The notes under the pieces: generated by a model
Databases searched by the model: none
What the model was told of the DNA's origin: nothing
What the model saw: only the letters and a program-made list of their open reading frames with translations
Assembly (NCBI GenBank): GCA_947503925.1
Contig: CANNFQ010000002.1
Location: forward strand, 62,001-126,000
Reading direction: 5' to 3'
Length of the DNA: 64,000 bases
Source of the DNA: an uncultured Paracoccaceae bacterium
Lineage (GTDB): Bacteria > Pseudomonadota > Alphaproteobacteria > Rhodobacterales > Rhodobacteraceae
Part shown: positions 42,647 through 52,012 of the stretch, piece by piece
Layout: the number at the start of each line of letters is the position of its first letter
Numbering within the stretch: position 1 is the first letter of the stretch
Program-made: the position numbers and the translations under genes

Positions 42647-43435
42647 CTAGCCTTCGATCTGAGCTGCCATGATGGCGATGGCCTTTTGATAGACCCCGGC
42701 GGCGTTCCATTCTTCGATTACCGCGAAATTGGGTTGCCCTTCCTGATATCCGGCGCCGGGTTGCCAGCCCTTCTGCCGCAGGAAATTGGCGGTTGAGGCG
42801 AGTGCATCCGTCTGGTTGGTCAGGTCCACAACCCCGTTGCCATCCCCGTCATAGCCATAAGCGATGACATTACCGGGCAGGAATTGCGTGTGGCCAAGCT
42901 CGCCATGCATCGCCCCGATGGAATTGGCTGAAAGGCTGCCCCGGTCCACGAGCTTCAATGCGGCAAGCGCATGCCCGGTGAAGAATTCAGAGCGTCTGCA
43001 ATCATAGGCGAGCGTCGTGATCGCCGAAACAACATTGGCGTCGCCCATGAAATTGCCAAAGCCGGTTTCCATGCCATGGATCGCCACAACAACGGATGCG
43101 GGGACACCAAATACATCCTCGATGGATGCATAGAATGCCGGGTTGTTCGCGATCCGTCGTTTGCCTTGGGCCACGATTGTTGGCGCGCCACGAATGCGCA
43201 TGAAATCCTCAAGGCTGTAGCGGAAGGATTTCTGATTGCGGTCTGCACTGATCGTGCGGCTGGCGTAGCTGGTTTGCGCCAGTGCTTGCAAGCCGCGTTG
43301 TCCGACGCCTGCATTGGCGGCTTCTTGCGCGAATTGCGCCTTCCAATTGGCAAATCCGCTGGCATCATTGCCACAGGGCGCGGCCATGGCAGATGTGCCA
43401 AACAGAAGGGATAGGATCAATGCGGATTTGAACAT
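42647..43435 (-). CDS. Lytic murein transglycosylase (MltB-like)
   Basis: 262 residues with a signal peptide (LILSLLFGTSAMAAP). The catalytic Glu lies in AIHGMETGFGNFMG, the MltB/SLT_2 signature, and GAMHGELGHTQFLP and YGYDGDGNGVVDL follow as the usual downstream motifs. The enzyme cleaves the glycan strand of peptidoglycan, leaving 1,6-anhydromuramic ends, and acts in the periplasm. No peptidoglycan-binding domain is attached, so it is a short form. It ends three bases from the sulfatase gene and may be co-transcribed with it. Confidence 0.92.
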   Translation of the reverse strand: MFKSALILSLLFGTSAMAAPCGNDASGFANWKAQFAQEAANAGVGQRGLQALAQTSYASRTISADRNQKSFRYSLEDFMRIRGAPTIVAQGKRRIANNPAFYASIEDVFGVPASVVVAIHGMETGFGNFMGDANVVSAITTLAYDCRRSEFFTGHALAALKLVDRGSLSANSIGAMHGELGHTQFLPGNVIAYGYDGDGNGVVDLTNQTDALASTANFLRQKGWQPGAGYQEGQPNFAVIEEWNAAGVYQKAIAIMAAQIEG

Positions 43436-43513
43436 GCAAGCATCTTTCGTGATTACGATTTGTTCTACCCTAGCAGATCAGATTGTGGAGCCAATGCCGT
43501 GTCTTTGGCAGTG

Positions 43514-44041
43514 TCAGTCGTCGGTTGTACCGCGCGTGTCACCTGCATCATGCCCCAGCAATTCGGCCAGACGTTTGCGGCCACGATTGATGCGGCTTTT
43601 GATCGTGCCGACAGCGACCTCACAGGTTTCAGCGGCCTCTTCGTAGGACATGCCGGATGCGCCGACCAGAACTAGTGCTTCGCGCTGTTCATCGGGCAAT
43701 GTGGAAAAAGCTTTTTCGAAATCCATCACGGCGATGATCGGGTCTGCCCCGCGGTCGTCTGTTGCGTCCTCGGCTGGGGTTTGTTCGGCATGTTCGACCT
43801 CGCGCCTGCGGCGGCGTAGGTCGGAATAAAATGTGTTGCGCACAATGGTAAAAAGCCAGGCGCGCAAGTTTGTATCCGATTGAAATTGATGGAAACTTTT
43901 CCACGCTTTGACAACGGCATCCTGCACCAGATCGTCCGCGCTGGGTGCGTCGCGGGTCAAGCTGATGGCAAAAGCACGCATTTCGGGGAGGAAATTTATT
44001 ATTTCGTCGCGCGGGTCCGGTTGGGCGCGCGGCGCACTCAT
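43514..44041 (-). CDS. ecfG: EcfG-type general stress sigma factor
   Basis: 175-residue ECF sigma factor (ECF15 group). Region 2 includes AFAISLTRDAPSADDLVQDAVVKAWKSFHQFQ, and region 4 includes VGASGMSYEEAAETCEVAVGTIKSRINRGRKRL. It directs the general stress regulon when released from NepR. ATG 44041 overlaps the nepR stop by 4 nt. The location beside nepR and phyR, with an EcfG-type promoter at 44251-44276, supports the assignment. Confidence 0.93.
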   Translation of the reverse strand: MSAPRAQPDPRDEIINFLPEMRAFAISLTRDAPSADDLVQDAVVKAWKSFHQFQSDTNLRAWLFTIVRNTFYSDLRRRRREVEHAEQTPAEDATDDRGADPIIAVMDFEKAFSTLPDEQREALVLVGASGMSYEEAAETCEVAVGTIKSRINRGRKRLAELLGHDAGDTRGTTDD

Positions 44042-44217
44042 TCTTTGGCCTCTGGGTCGCCATTTTGTTCTGATTGGCGCAGTTTGTCCAGCAGGTCTCG
44101 GAACCTGTCGGGGACCTCCTGTTCGACCATTTCGCGATACACCTTACGCAGGTTATCATCGATGTCGCGTTCGACGTCTGATTTTTTCGGGTCCCGCGTC
44201 ATTCTATATATACTCAT
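44038..44217 (-). CDS. nepR: Anti-sigma factor NepR
   Basis: 59 residues from ATG 44217, or 54 from ATG 44202; neither has a strong ribosome-binding site. The conserved NepR core is IDDNLRKVYREMVEQEVPDRFRDLLDKLRQ, a pair of helices that binds EcfG, or the sigma-like domain of phosphorylated PhyR. It sequesters EcfG in the absence of stress. It is encoded in an operon with ecfG and divergently from phyR. The frame stays open upstream to 44385, but that extension is not NepR-like. Confidence 0.92.
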   Translation of the reverse strand: MSIYRMTRDPKKSDVERDIDDNLRKVYREMVEQEVPDRFRDLLDKLRQSEQNGDPEAKE

Positions 44218-44250
44218 TAGGCGCAATTTGGTGTATCGCGCTATCCTATA

Positions 44251-44276
44251 AACGCCATAGAGTTGTATTATGTTCC
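44251..44276 (-). promoter_or_regulatory. EcfG-dependent promoter of nepR-ecfG
   Basis: On the minus strand GGAAC (44272-44276) is followed by 17 bases and CGTT (44251-44254), matching the alphaproteobacterial EcfG consensus GGAAC-N16/17-CGTT. It is 34 bases upstream of ATG 44217, so the operon would be autoregulated, as described for this locus in other alphaproteobacteria. Confidence 0.8.
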
Positions 44277-44303
44277 ATTTTGCGCGCCAAGGTACACAAA
44301 AAA

Positions 44304-45119
44304 ATGTCAAATACTGAAACCGCACGGTCGCTTTCATCGGACCTAGCAAAAGCACTGCCTTACCTGCGCCGCCACGCCCGTGCACTGACCGGAAATCAGG
44401 CCGCCGGTGATGATTTTGCGATGGATGCCTTGCAAATGGTACGCGATGATAAGGCAGCGGTGATGACGGCGTCTTCTATCAAGGTCGGGCTGTTTCGGAT
44501 GTTTTTTGTCGCCTGGCAGTGCGGCGACCATGGCGCAACCAGCACGGATGATGGCGGGCTTGCCGGGCAGGCGCAAACCTATCTACGTGAGCTGACCCCG
44601 CATTCCCGTCAGGCGCTGTTGTTACACGCAATTGAGGAATTTTCCCTGCGCCAGATCGCCGAGATCATGGATAAGCCCGTTGTGGAGATTGAGAAGCTGA
44701 TCAGCTTCGCCCGGCAGGAAATGAAAGACGCCGTCAAAGGCCGTATCATGGTGATCGAGGATGAAGCCATGATCGCCATGGACCTTGAGGATATCGTGTC
44801 GGCTATGGGTCACACCGTCGTCGGTGCCGCCGCAACCCGCGATCAGGCCGTGGTTATGGCGGAGCGTGAGAAGCCGGACCTGATTTTGTCCGACATTCAA
44901 CTGGCTGATGGTTCATCGGGGATCGATGCGGTCAATGACATCATGCAGGCCGCAGCCGACACGCCGGTTATCTTTATCACCGCGTTTCCAGAGCGCTTAC
45001 TGACTGGCGACCGGCAAGAACCGGCATTTGTGATCACCAAACCTTATAGTCAGGAACAGGTTCAATCGGCTGTCAGTCAGGCGATGTTCTTTCGCAGCAG
45101 TAGCGCGATTAGCGTCTAA
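44304..45119 (+). CDS. phyR: General stress response regulator PhyR
   Basis: 271 residues. The N-terminal 140 residues are a sigma-factor-like decoy that binds NepR when the protein is phosphorylated; [30 protein letters not shown] is the region-4 mimic. Residues about 147-265 are a receiver with acidic pocket EDE (152-154), phosphoacceptor Asp197 ([11 protein letters not shown]) and Lys in ITKPYS. It is divergent from nepR-ecfG. The start is ATG 44304; no EcfG promoter was found on the plus strand. Its stop interlocks with metG in CTAA. Confidence 0.95.
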   Translation: MSNTETARSLSSDLAKALPYLRRHARALTGNQAAGDDFAMDALQMVRDDKAAVMTASSIKVGLFRMFFVAWQCGDHGATSTDDGGLAGQAQTYLRELTPHSRQALLLHAIEEFSLRQIAEIMDKPVVEIEKLISFARQEMKDAVKGRIMVIEDEAMIAMDLEDIVSAMGHTVVGAAATRDQAVVMAEREKPDLILSDIQLADGSSGIDAVNDIMQAAADTPVIFITAFPERLLTGDRQEPAFVITKPYSQEQVQSAVSQAMFFRSSSAISV

Positions 45120-46828
45120 TCGCGCGTTCCTGCGAAGCGTTCTGCCCAACCTTCACGTTCTTCATCGGTCAGTTTGCGGAACAAGTTGTCCGGCACAGTA
45201 AATGCGTGGCCTGCTGGTAGGGCTGTCAATCCTGCATCCACATCCTGTGGCCAGCTGTCATCATCCGTTTGCATCGCCGCCAGCAAGGTGGCGCTGGCAT
45301 CGGGAATGAAGGGCGCGGAGAGCACTGCATAGATCCGGATCAGGTTCAGCGCCAGCCGCACTTGCACCGCCGCCGTTTCGGGATCGGTTTTGAAGGTTGT
45401 CCATGGTGCGTTGGCTTGCAAGTATTCATTGCCCAGCACCCAGATTGCCCGCAATTCGGTTGCGGCTTTGCGCACCTCGATTGCATCCATGTGCTTTTCA
45501 TAGGCCCGGATGCGCGATGTCAGGTCGGCGACCAACTGTTCCTCGGCCGGGCCACTTGAGCCGCCTTCTGGTACGGCTTCGTTGAACTTAGATCGACAAA
45601 ACTTAGTGATCCGGCTAACAAAATTACCCAATACATCGGCGAGATCCTTGTTCACGTCCGTCTGGAAGTTTTCCCAGGTGAATTCGGCGTCCGAGGATTC
45701 TGGCGCATGCGACAAAAGCCACCAACGCCAATAGTCTGCGGGTAATATCTCAAGTGCCTGATCCATGAACACGCCGCGCCCGCGCGAGGTGCTGAACTGG
45801 CCACCGTCATAATTTAGGTAGTTGAAGGATTTGATGTAATCGACCAGTTTCCACGGCTCCCCGGTGCCCTTGATCGTGGCGGGGAAGGATAGTGTGTGGA
45901 ATGGTACGTTATCCTTGCCCATGAACTGGGTGTAGGTCACGTCGTCTGCGCCTTTATCGGTCCGCCACCAGCGTTCCCAGTCTGTGCCTTTGCCTGCATT
46001 TTCCCATTCCTGCGCGCAGGCGATGTATTCGATGGGGGCGTCGAACCAGACATAGAAGACTTTGCCTTCCATGCCCGGCCACGTCTTGTCGCCTTGCTTG
46101 ACCGGGATACCCCAATCAAGGTCACGGGTGATCCCGCGGTCTTGCAGCCCGTCGCCGTCGTTCAACCATTTCTTGGCAATCGATGTAGTCAGGATCGGCC
46201 AATCTGTCTTGCTGTCGATCCATGCGGCCAGATCGTCTTTCAATTCGGATTGGCGCAGATAAAGATGTTTCGTTTCACGCACTTCCAGATCGGTGGACCC
46301 CGAGATTGTGGAATGCGCGTCAATCAGGTCCGTCGGGTCCAGCTGTTTGGTGCAGTTGTCGCATTGGTCGCCACGTGCGCTTTCGAAACCGCAATTGGGG
46401 CATGTGCCTTCGATGTAACGATCCGGGAGGAAGCGGCCATCCGCCTTTGAATAGACCTGTTCCTCGGTCACTTCGCGGATCAGCCCCTGTTCAGCCAACT
46501 GCCCGGCAAAGGCCTGTGTCAGTTTGTGGTTCTGCCGGCTGGAGGACCGTCCGAAATGGTCGAATGACAGACGGAACCCATCGGCGATATCTGATTGCAC
46601 CTGATGCATCTCGGCACAGTATTCAGCCACTGGCTTGCCCGCCTTGGCAGCGGCCAGTTCGGCAGGCGTGCCGTGTTCATCCGTGGCGCAAAGAAACAGC
46701 ACTTCATGCCCGCGCTGGCGCAGATAGCGCGCATAAAGATCGGCGGGTAACTGACTGCCGATCAGGTTTCCCAGATGCTTGATCCCGTTGATATAGGGAA
46801 TGGCGGAGGTGATCAGGTGGCGGGCCAT
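45116..46828 (-). CDS. metG: Methionyl-tRNA synthetase
   Basis: 570 residues. The class I signature is present as [10 protein letters not shown] (HIGH-like), and the KMSKS-equivalent is [11 protein letters not shown], as in the shorter MetG subgroup. A zinc-knuckle ([17 protein letters not shown]) lies near residue 145. The C-terminal anticodon-binding helices are present; the tRNA-binding (EMAP-like) appendage is absent. It charges tRNA-Met. The gene has a 135-base upstream region shared with the divergent outer-membrane protein gene. Confidence 0.97.
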   Translation of the reverse strand: MARHLITSAIPYINGIKHLGNLIGSQLPADLYARYLRQRGHEVLFLCATDEHGTPAELAAAKAGKPVAEYCAEMHQVQSDIADGFRLSFDHFGRSSSRQNHKLTQAFAGQLAEQGLIREVTEEQVYSKADGRFLPDRYIEGTCPNCGFESARGDQCDNCTKQLDPTDLIDAHSTISGSTDLEVRETKHLYLRQSELKDDLAAWIDSKTDWPILTTSIAKKWLNDGDGLQDRGITRDLDWGIPVKQGDKTWPGMEGKVFYVWFDAPIEYIACAQEWENAGKGTDWERWWRTDKGADDVTYTQFMGKDNVPFHTLSFPATIKGTGEPWKLVDYIKSFNYLNYDGGQFSTSRGRGVFMDQALEILPADYWRWWLLSHAPESSDAEFTWENFQTDVNKDLADVLGNFVSRITKFCRSKFNEAVPEGGSSGPAEEQLVADLTSRIRAYEKHMDAIEVRKAATELRAIWVLGNEYLQANAPWTTFKTDPETAAVQVRLALNLIRIYAVLSAPFIPDASATLLAAMQTDDDSWPQDVDAGLTALPAGHAFTVPDNLFRKLTDEEREGWAERFAGTRD

Positions 46829-46963
46829 TTGTGTCCTGCGGCGTTGGTGACTGTGACCTTCCCTCTAGCCTTCCTTTGCGGGCAGATCAAACGCGGATCG
46901 CTGGTGTTTGGGCGCGATCACCGTTAGATTCTGCGCAAATCAACAAAAGAGGCAGGTAAGCAG

Positions 46964-47434
46964 ATGAAAAAACAATTGATAGCAGGCATTTGTGCCGTTG
47001 TAATGGGGAGCGGCGCGGCGGCGCAGGAATTCTATGCCGGTGGCGCGCTGGATTATATGTATCCGCATTCTGGCGACAGCCAGACATCTGCCGCATTTGT
47101 CGGTGGTGTTACGCTGGGTCGCGCCCCCACCTACAGTTTCGGCGCTGAATTGGAGTTCGGGACTCAGGTGGCTGGCGACAATGACTATGATACCCAGCGG
47201 TATCGGTTGTGGGGCGCCTATGATCTGGGTGAAGTTGCCGTCCGCGTGGCCGGCGGTGTGACCCAGTACAGTTTTGATGGCAGCGATCCGGAAGGGTACA
47301 ATCTGGGTGTCGGTGTGCAGCGTGAATTTTCACCACGTATCGCTGTGCGGGGTGAGTTCATCCGTGATTTCATGGAGGACAACTTTACCGCCGCTGTCAC
47401 GACCACCCGGATTGGTGTGTTCTATAGATTCTAA
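46964..47434 (+). CDS. Small outer-membrane beta-barrel protein
   Basis: 156 residues. The signal peptide (IAGICAVVMGSGAAAQ) ends near residue 21. The mature part alternates hydrophobic and polar residues in antiparallel strands (YAGGALDYMY, TYSFGAELEFG, RYRLWGAYDLG, AVRVAGGVTQYSF, YNLGVGVQREF, RIGVFYRF). The terminal aromatic Phe is the BAM signal. The closest general type is the OmpA/OmpW-like eight-stranded barrel. AGG lies before the start at 46964. No role is known. It overlaps the convergent MFS gene by 4 nt (CTAA). Confidence 0.8.
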   Translation: MKKQLIAGICAVVMGSGAAAQEFYAGGALDYMYPHSGDSQTSAAFVGGVTLGRAPTYSFGAELEFGTQVAGDNDYDTQRYRLWGAYDLGEVAVRVAGGVTQYSFDGSDPEGYNLGVGVQREFSPRIAVRGEFIRDFMEDNFTAAVTTTRIGVFYRF

Positions 47435-48654
47435 CGGTCCCGGCTGCGTCCCAGCAGCCGCCCGATCCCGAATGATGTGCGCGGTGCGTAGACGTATCGC
47501 GTGCGATCATCGGGTGCCTTGCGCACCCGCATCCGGCTGAGCCCGAAGACGACCAGCAACACATGCCCGCCGGATATGAAATAGAACAGTGCCGCTGGTC
47601 CATAAACTCCGATCAGCGCCGAGGTTGTATAAGGTGCGGCGATGGCCCCGATGGCGTAGAAAAACATCAGTGCCGCCGATAGTTCCACCCTTTGATCAGA
47701 GGTTGCAAAGTCATGCGCGTGGGCTGTGGCGACCGAATAGATCGGAAAGGTCGTCAGCCCGAAAAGAAATGCGGCAAGCATGATACTGGTCCGGCCATTG
47801 TCTGATGCCCAGACCGTGACGGCACAAGAGATGATCGCCGCGACCGACAGCCAGATCATGACCCAGCGCCGGTCGTATTTATCCGCCAGCCAGCCCATCG
47901 GGTATTGCGCCAAGGCCCCCCCGGCCACGAAGGCCGCCAGAAAGGCCCCGATCTGATTGGCCGATAGCCCGACCTCTTGCCCATAGATCGGCCCGACCAT
48001 CCGAAACGATGCGCTGGTTAGCGCCGCAACAATCACCGCCGCCACCGCAAGCGGTGAACAGGCCCAGGCCAGTTTGGGCCGCAGCCGCGTGGCGCTGGGC
48101 GTGTCGGGTTGCGGTACGCGGGTCAGGGCCAGTGGCAGCAGTGAGGCGCAGCACAGAATCGTCAGGATATTATAGGCAATGTAGGTTTCCAGATTGGCCA
48201 GCGCCCCGATTATGAATTGTGCGGCGAAAGATGCCCCCATATCGGCTATCCGGTAGCTACCCATAGCCCGTCCGCGCGTTTCGTTGGTGACCTTGGCTTG
48301 CAGCCAGGCCTCGATCACTGTGTAGCAGCCCGCCACGCATATGCCTGACCCGATCCGACAGAAGGCCCAGAACCACGGATCGAGGACAACCACATGCGCC
48401 GCCAAGCCGATGGCCCCCATCGCGGTGAAGGTCGCAAAGGTCCGACTGTGCCCTACGCTGCCCATTAGGCGCGGTGCCCACCAGCACCCGATGAAGAAAC
48501 CAAAGAAATGCGCAGAACCTAGAAAACCCACCTGTGATTGGCTGAATCCGTTATCCAACCCGGTCAACACATCCAAGGGCCCAACGCCGCCCGAAGAAAG
48601 TTGCAACAGGCCGACCGACAGGAACAGGGCGGCAAAAGAAATGAGCATGCGCAT
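47431..48654 (-). CDS. MFS transporter
   Basis: 407 residues with about 12 membrane segments. It carries the MFS loop 2-3 type motif at FIGCWWAPRLMGSVGHSRTFA and the second-half repeat YPMGWLADKYDRRWVM (GxxxDxxxRR-like). It resembles the YcaD-like drug/metabolite proton antiporter group; the substrate is unknown. It is divergent from an aldo/keto reductase gene with 129 bases between. The 3' end overlaps the outer-membrane protein gene. Confidence 0.85.
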   Translation of the reverse strand: MRMLISFAALFLSVGLLQLSSGGVGPLDVLTGLDNGFSQSQVGFLGSAHFFGFFIGCWWAPRLMGSVGHSRTFATFTAMGAIGLAAHVVVLDPWFWAFCRIGSGICVAGCYTVIEAWLQAKVTNETRGRAMGSYRIADMGASFAAQFIIGALANLETYIAYNILTILCCASLLPLALTRVPQPDTPSATRLRPKLAWACSPLAVAAVIVAALTSASFRMVGPIYGQEVGLSANQIGAFLAAFVAGGALAQYPMGWLADKYDRRWVMIWLSVAAIISCAVTVWASDNGRTSIMLAAFLFGLTTFPIYSVATAHAHDFATSDQRVELSAALMFFYAIGAIAAPYTTSALIGVYGPAALFYFISGGHVLLVVFGLSRMRVRKAPDDRTRYVYAPRTSFGIGRLLGRSRDR

Positions 48655-48783
48655 AGGTCAGACACTGCTTGCTGTCAGACCGGGCGGCTCTACCATAATC
48701 GACAGAACGATGTCGTGTTTGTGCCCTTGCCCTCGGCCGGCCGCGCATTAGGCTCTGGCGAAATTGAACATGAGGCAGTCGAT

Positions 48784-49827
48784 ATGAAACAAATCCCCCT
48801 TGGTCGCACCGATATCAAGGTCAGTGACTGGTGCCTGGGCACCATGACCTTCGGCAATCAGACGCCAGAGGCGGATGCCCATACCCAGATTGATATGGCG
48901 GTTGATGCGGGGATCAATTTTCTTGACACCGCCGAGATGTATCCGGTGAACCCGATCCGGGCCGAAACGGTGGGCCTGTCAGAGGAGGTCATCGGCAATT
49001 GGATCGCCAGAACGGGCCGCAGGGATGACATTGTGGTGGCCACGAAGGTTTCCGGCAATAACCCCGGCTGGGTTCGCGATGGGCGGGGTTATGACGGTGC
49101 GGTCATCCGCGAGGCGGTTGACACCTCCCTCAAGCGGCTGCAGACGGATGTGATCGACCTTTACCAGATGCATTGGCCGATCCGCGGCTCCTATATGTTC
49201 CGTCAGAATTGGAGCTATGATCCATCGGGCCAGAACCGCCAGCAGACCCTGGATCACATGATGGATGTGCTAGGTGCGCTGGATGAGGCAGTGAAAGTGG
49301 GCAAGATCCGCGCCATCGGCATGTCGAATGAAAGCGCCTGGGGCATGACCAAATGGATCGATCTGGCCGAGGCGGCGGGCTTGCCGCGTATGGCCTCTGT
49401 CCAGAACGAATATTCGCTGCTTTGCCGTCTTTATGACACCGACATGGCCGAGATGGCGGTGAATGAGGATGTGACCCTGCTGTCATTCTCCCCGCTGGCT
49501 TGCGGTTTGCTGACGGGCAAGTACCAGGGCAATGCGGTTCCTGATGGCAGCCGCATGTCAATCAATGCGGATCTGGGTGGCCGGATGAACGACAGGGTGT
49601 TGCCGATCACGCAGACCTATCTTGATCTGGCCGCCCGACAGGGGCTGAACCCGGTGCATATGGCGCTGGCTTGGCAACGGACCCGTCCATTTTCAGTCGC
49701 CGCAATTTTTGGCGCGACGAATACGGATCAGTTGACCCGCATTCTGAATGGCAAGGGCATGGTTCTGGCAGACGAAGTTGTCGCAGAAATCAATGCCCTG
49801 CATAAGGCGCACCCCATGCCCTATTGA
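48784..49827 (+). CDS. Aldo/keto reductase (Tas-like)
   Basis: 347 residues from ATG 48784. The catalytic Asp and Tyr are in FLDTAEMYPV, the Lys in VVATKVSG and the His in YQMHWP; the NADPH phosphate site is in the C-terminal FGATNTDQL. The enzyme should reduce aldehydes or ketones with NADPH. The frame is open upstream to 48538, but the family begins at MKQIPLGRTDIKVS. The stop is followed by a palindrome that includes the GNAT stop. Confidence 0.92.
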   Translation: MKQIPLGRTDIKVSDWCLGTMTFGNQTPEADAHTQIDMAVDAGINFLDTAEMYPVNPIRAETVGLSEEVIGNWIARTGRRDDIVVATKVSGNNPGWVRDGRGYDGAVIREAVDTSLKRLQTDVIDLYQMHWPIRGSYMFRQNWSYDPSGQNRQQTLDHMMDVLGALDEAVKVGKIRAIGMSNESAWGMTKWIDLAEAAGLPRMASVQNEYSLLCRLYDTDMAEMAVNEDVTLLSFSPLACGLLTGKYQGNAVPDGSRMSINADLGGRMNDRVLPITQTYLDLAARQGLNPVHMALAWQRTRPFSVAAIFGATNTDQLTRILNGKGMVLADEVVAEINALHKAHPMPY

Positions 49828-49829
49828 CG

Positions 49830-49853
49830 TAAGATGGGTTTAAACCCATCTTA
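49830..49853. terminator. 24-bp perfect palindrome between convergent genes
   Basis: TAAGATGGGTTT (49830-49841) is followed directly by its exact reverse complement (49842-49853). It lies in the space between the aldo/keto reductase and the convergent GNAT gene. The last three bases are the reverse complement of the GNAT stop TAA. A related palindrome is found at 63484-63505. The likely role is bidirectional termination, but no U-tract is present. Confidence 0.65.
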
Positions 49854-50321
49854 CCAGGCGCGATTTTCAGCGATCTCAATCCAGAACCGTGGCCCTGCAT
49901 CTGTCATTTCGGCCAGGCCCATGGCCCGGTAGGCCGCCTGCGCCGTCTTGTTGCCGGGTACTGTGCCGATGGTGACCCCGTCTGCGCCTAACGCGCTGGC
50001 ATGCGCCTTGACCGCTGCGATCAGCGCCCGTCCGACGCCTTCGGCCCGATGTTTCTGACACACATAGAGATGTTGAATGTCGAACATGGGCTGGGCTGCA
50101 TGGATCTTTATCTTTCGTTGCACTCCAGCATAGCCAATGATGACGTCATCCTTGCGTGCAACGAATGCAAGTGCCTGTGCGCCATCGTCGAAGAAGATGG
50201 CTTGCAATTGTTCGAGCGTCACACCGGCCTTGTCATCATGAAAGGCGGAGAGTTCCCGGATCAGTTGTTGGAGTCGCGGTAAATCGCGTGGGGTGGCCAT
50301 GTCAATTGATAGCTGTGTCAT
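49851..50321 (-). CDS. GNAT-family N-acetyltransferase
   Basis: 156 residues from ATG 50321. The acetyl-CoA-binding loop is seen as QKHRAEGVGRALIAAVKAHA (Q/RxxGxG/A), followed by GTVPGNKTAQAAYRAMGLAE. AAGGA lies seven bases before ATG 50321, which selects it over a possible start at 50354. The substrate is unknown (small amine or amino acid derivative). The ribosome-binding site is inside a hairpin that is mutually exclusive with a second hairpin (50325-50375), so translation may be controlled. The stop codon begins the palindrome at 49830-49853. Confidence 0.88.
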   Translation of the reverse strand: MTQLSIDMATPRDLPRLQQLIRELSAFHDDKAGVTLEQLQAIFFDDGAQALAFVARKDDVIIGYAGVQRKIKIHAAQPMFDIQHLYVCQKHRAEGVGRALIAAVKAHASALGADGVTIGTVPGNKTAQAAYRAMGLAEMTDAGPRFWIEIAENRAW

Positions 50322-50324
50322 GTT

Positions 50325-50375
50325 GTGTCCTTCGGTGTCGTCCCGCAAGGACACTACTCATCCGGCCCTTGCGGG
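50325..50375 (-). promoter_or_regulatory. Candidate RNA switch in the GNAT leader
   Basis: On the minus strand CCCGCAAGG (50367-50375) pairs perfectly with CCTTGCGGG (50342-50350), loop 16 nt. Alternatively GTGTCCTT (50347-50354) pairs perfectly with AAGGACAC (50325-50332), loop 14 nt, and this second stem hides the GNAT Shine-Dalgarno. The two stems share CCTT, so only one can form. This is the layout of an attenuation or riboswitch-like switch. The fold is hand-derived. Confidence 0.5.
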
Positions 50376-50573
50376 CGGATGGTGTTGTCAGATGTTAGAA
50401 GAAACCCAGCCGCCGCTATATGGCACTGGTAAAGTAAACGACTGTGATATGTGTCAGATCTGTCATGTATTCCACCTGCCAGATGCATCGCCCGTCTGTC
50501 AAGCATTGCTGCTTGTGCCCTTGCCCGATTTCGGGGAATGTCGCGGAAATTGGTTGCTGAAGGGAGTGTGCAA

Positions 50574-51482
50574 ATGCCGTTGGAGATGAACCGCGAGGTC
50601 TTTATCACTTGTGCCGTGACCGGGTCCGGCTCTACCCAGGATCGCAGCCCGCATGTGCCCCGTTCGCCGCAACAGATCGCCGACAGCGCCATTGACGCAG
50701 CCAAGGCCGGTGCGGCGGTGGTGCATTGCCATGTACGCGACCCCGAGACCGGGGTGCCGTCGCGCCGGTTGGAGCTTTACCGTGAGGTGACCGACCGTAT
50801 TCGTGCCGCCGATGTCGATGTGGTGTTGAACCTGACCGCAGGCATGGGCGGTGACATGGTTTTTGGCGGGGTGGAGGCCCCTTTGCCGACCGTGGATGGC
50901 ACTGACATGGTGGGGGCCACCGAACGGGTGGCCCATGTCGCCGAATGCCGCCCCGAGATTTGCACGCTCGATTGCGGCACGATGAATTTCGCCGAAGCCG
51001 ATTATGTCATGACCAACACCCCCGGCATGCTGGTGGCCATGGGCAAGATGATGACCGCGCTGGGCGTGAAGCCTGAAATCGAAGCCTTTGACACCGGCCA
51101 CCTTTGGTACGCCAAGCAGCTGGTCAAAGACGGCGTGCTGGACAGCCCCGCGTTGGTGCAGCTTTGCATGGGGGTGCCCTGGGGCGCGCCAGATGATCTG
51201 AACACTTTCATGGCAATGGTCAACAATGTGCCGGATGACTGGACGTTTTCGGCCTTTGGTCTGGGGCGCAGTCAGATGCCCTATGTGGCGGCCTCGGTTC
51301 TGGCAGGCGGGAATGTGCGGGTTGGGTTGGAGGATAACTTGATGCTCGACAAGGGCGTGTTGGCGACGAATGCGCAATTGGTCGAGCGTGCGGCTGGGCT
51401 CATCGAAAACCTTGGTGCCAAGGTGATTGGGCCGGATGCCGTGCGCCAGAAATTGGGCTTGACCAAGCAGGCCCCTGCGTGA
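50574..51482 (+). CDS. BKACE beta-keto acid cleavage enzyme, probable dehydrocarnitine cleavage enzyme
   Basis: 302 residues. The family pattern is TCAVTGSG at the N-terminus, AAVVHCHVRDPETGVPSRRLELY with the zinc-binding HxH, and the C-terminal GNVRVGLEDNLML. It uses acetyl-CoA to split a beta-keto acid. The gene is linked with a carnitine 3-dehydrogenase/thioesterase fusion, so dehydrocarnitine plus acetyl-CoA to betainyl-CoA and acetoacetate is the likely reaction. ATG 50574 has AGGGAG nine bases before it. It overlaps the lipocalin gene by 4 nt (GTGA). Confidence 0.88.
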   Translation: MPLEMNREVFITCAVTGSGSTQDRSPHVPRSPQQIADSAIDAAKAGAAVVHCHVRDPETGVPSRRLELYREVTDRIRAADVDVVLNLTAGMGGDMVFGGVEAPLPTVDGTDMVGATERVAHVAECRPEICTLDCGTMNFAEADYVMTNTPGMLVAMGKMMTALGVKPEIEAFDTGHLWYAKQLVKDGVLDSPALVQLCMGVPWGAPDDLNTFMAMVNNVPDDWTFSAFGLGRSQMPYVAASVLAGGNVRVGLEDNLMLDKGVLATNAQLVERAAGLIENLGAKVIGPDAVRQKLGLTKQAPA

Positions 51483-52012
51483 GGGCGCTGGCCCTGATAC
51501 TGATACTTGCTGGTTGTGCTACGGCTGACAGTGGTGGGCTTTTTTCGGTCTATCGCGATACGGATGTCCCGATTTCTTCCAAGGCGGTGTTTGAGTCTGA
51601 GCGTTATCTGGGTACCTGGTACGAGGTGGCCCGTTATCCGGTGCCGTTTCAGGCGGGCTGTGTTGGCGTCACGGCGACCTATGGGCTGCGTGAGGACGGG
51701 TTGCTGTCGGTGCTGAATATCTGCCGCAACCCTGATGGCAGTGAAAAATCCCGCATTGCAGGTACAGCAGAGATCGTCGGGCCGGGCCGTTTGAAAGTCA
51801 GATTTGAAAGCGTGCCCCTTGTTGCGGCGGATTATTGGGTCTTGTGGACGGACGATGATTATCGCACTGCCGTTGTGGGCGCGCCGAATGGGCGATCTGG
51901 CTGGATTTTGAACCGGACACCGAACATCCGGGCCGATAGGTTTGACGCCGCGCGTGATATTTTGGAGTTCAACGGCTATGATCTCAGCCGACTGATGGAG
52001 GTACCCCAATGA
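51479..52012 (+). CDS. Lipocalin lipoprotein (Blc-like)
   Basis: 177 residues, starting with GTG 51479. The lipoprotein signal is MRALALILILAGC, with Cys13 lipidated. The lipocalin signature is YLGTWYEVARYPVPFQ, with the conserved GxW near residue 45; FDLSR-like and WILNRTPNI strands follow. Bacterial lipocalins bind fatty acids or lipids in the outer membrane. It overlaps the upstream BKACE stop by 4 nt (GTGA) and the next gene by 4 nt (ATGA), so its expression is coupled to carnitine degradation, which is unexpected. Confidence 0.9.
   Translation: MRALALILILAGCATADSGGLFSVYRDTDVPISSKAVFESERYLGTWYEVARYPVPFQAGCVGVTATYGLREDGLLSVLNICRNPDGSEKSRIAGTAEIVGPGRLKVRFESVPLVAADYWVLWTDDDYRTAVVGAPNGRSGWILNRTPNIRADRFDAARDILEFNGYDLSRLMEVPQ

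Noticed and set aside
50446..50469. Imperfect palindrome around CAGATCTG upstream of the BKACE gene
   Set aside because: Only the 8-bp centre is perfect, and several flanking pairs mismatch; too weak to call an operator.
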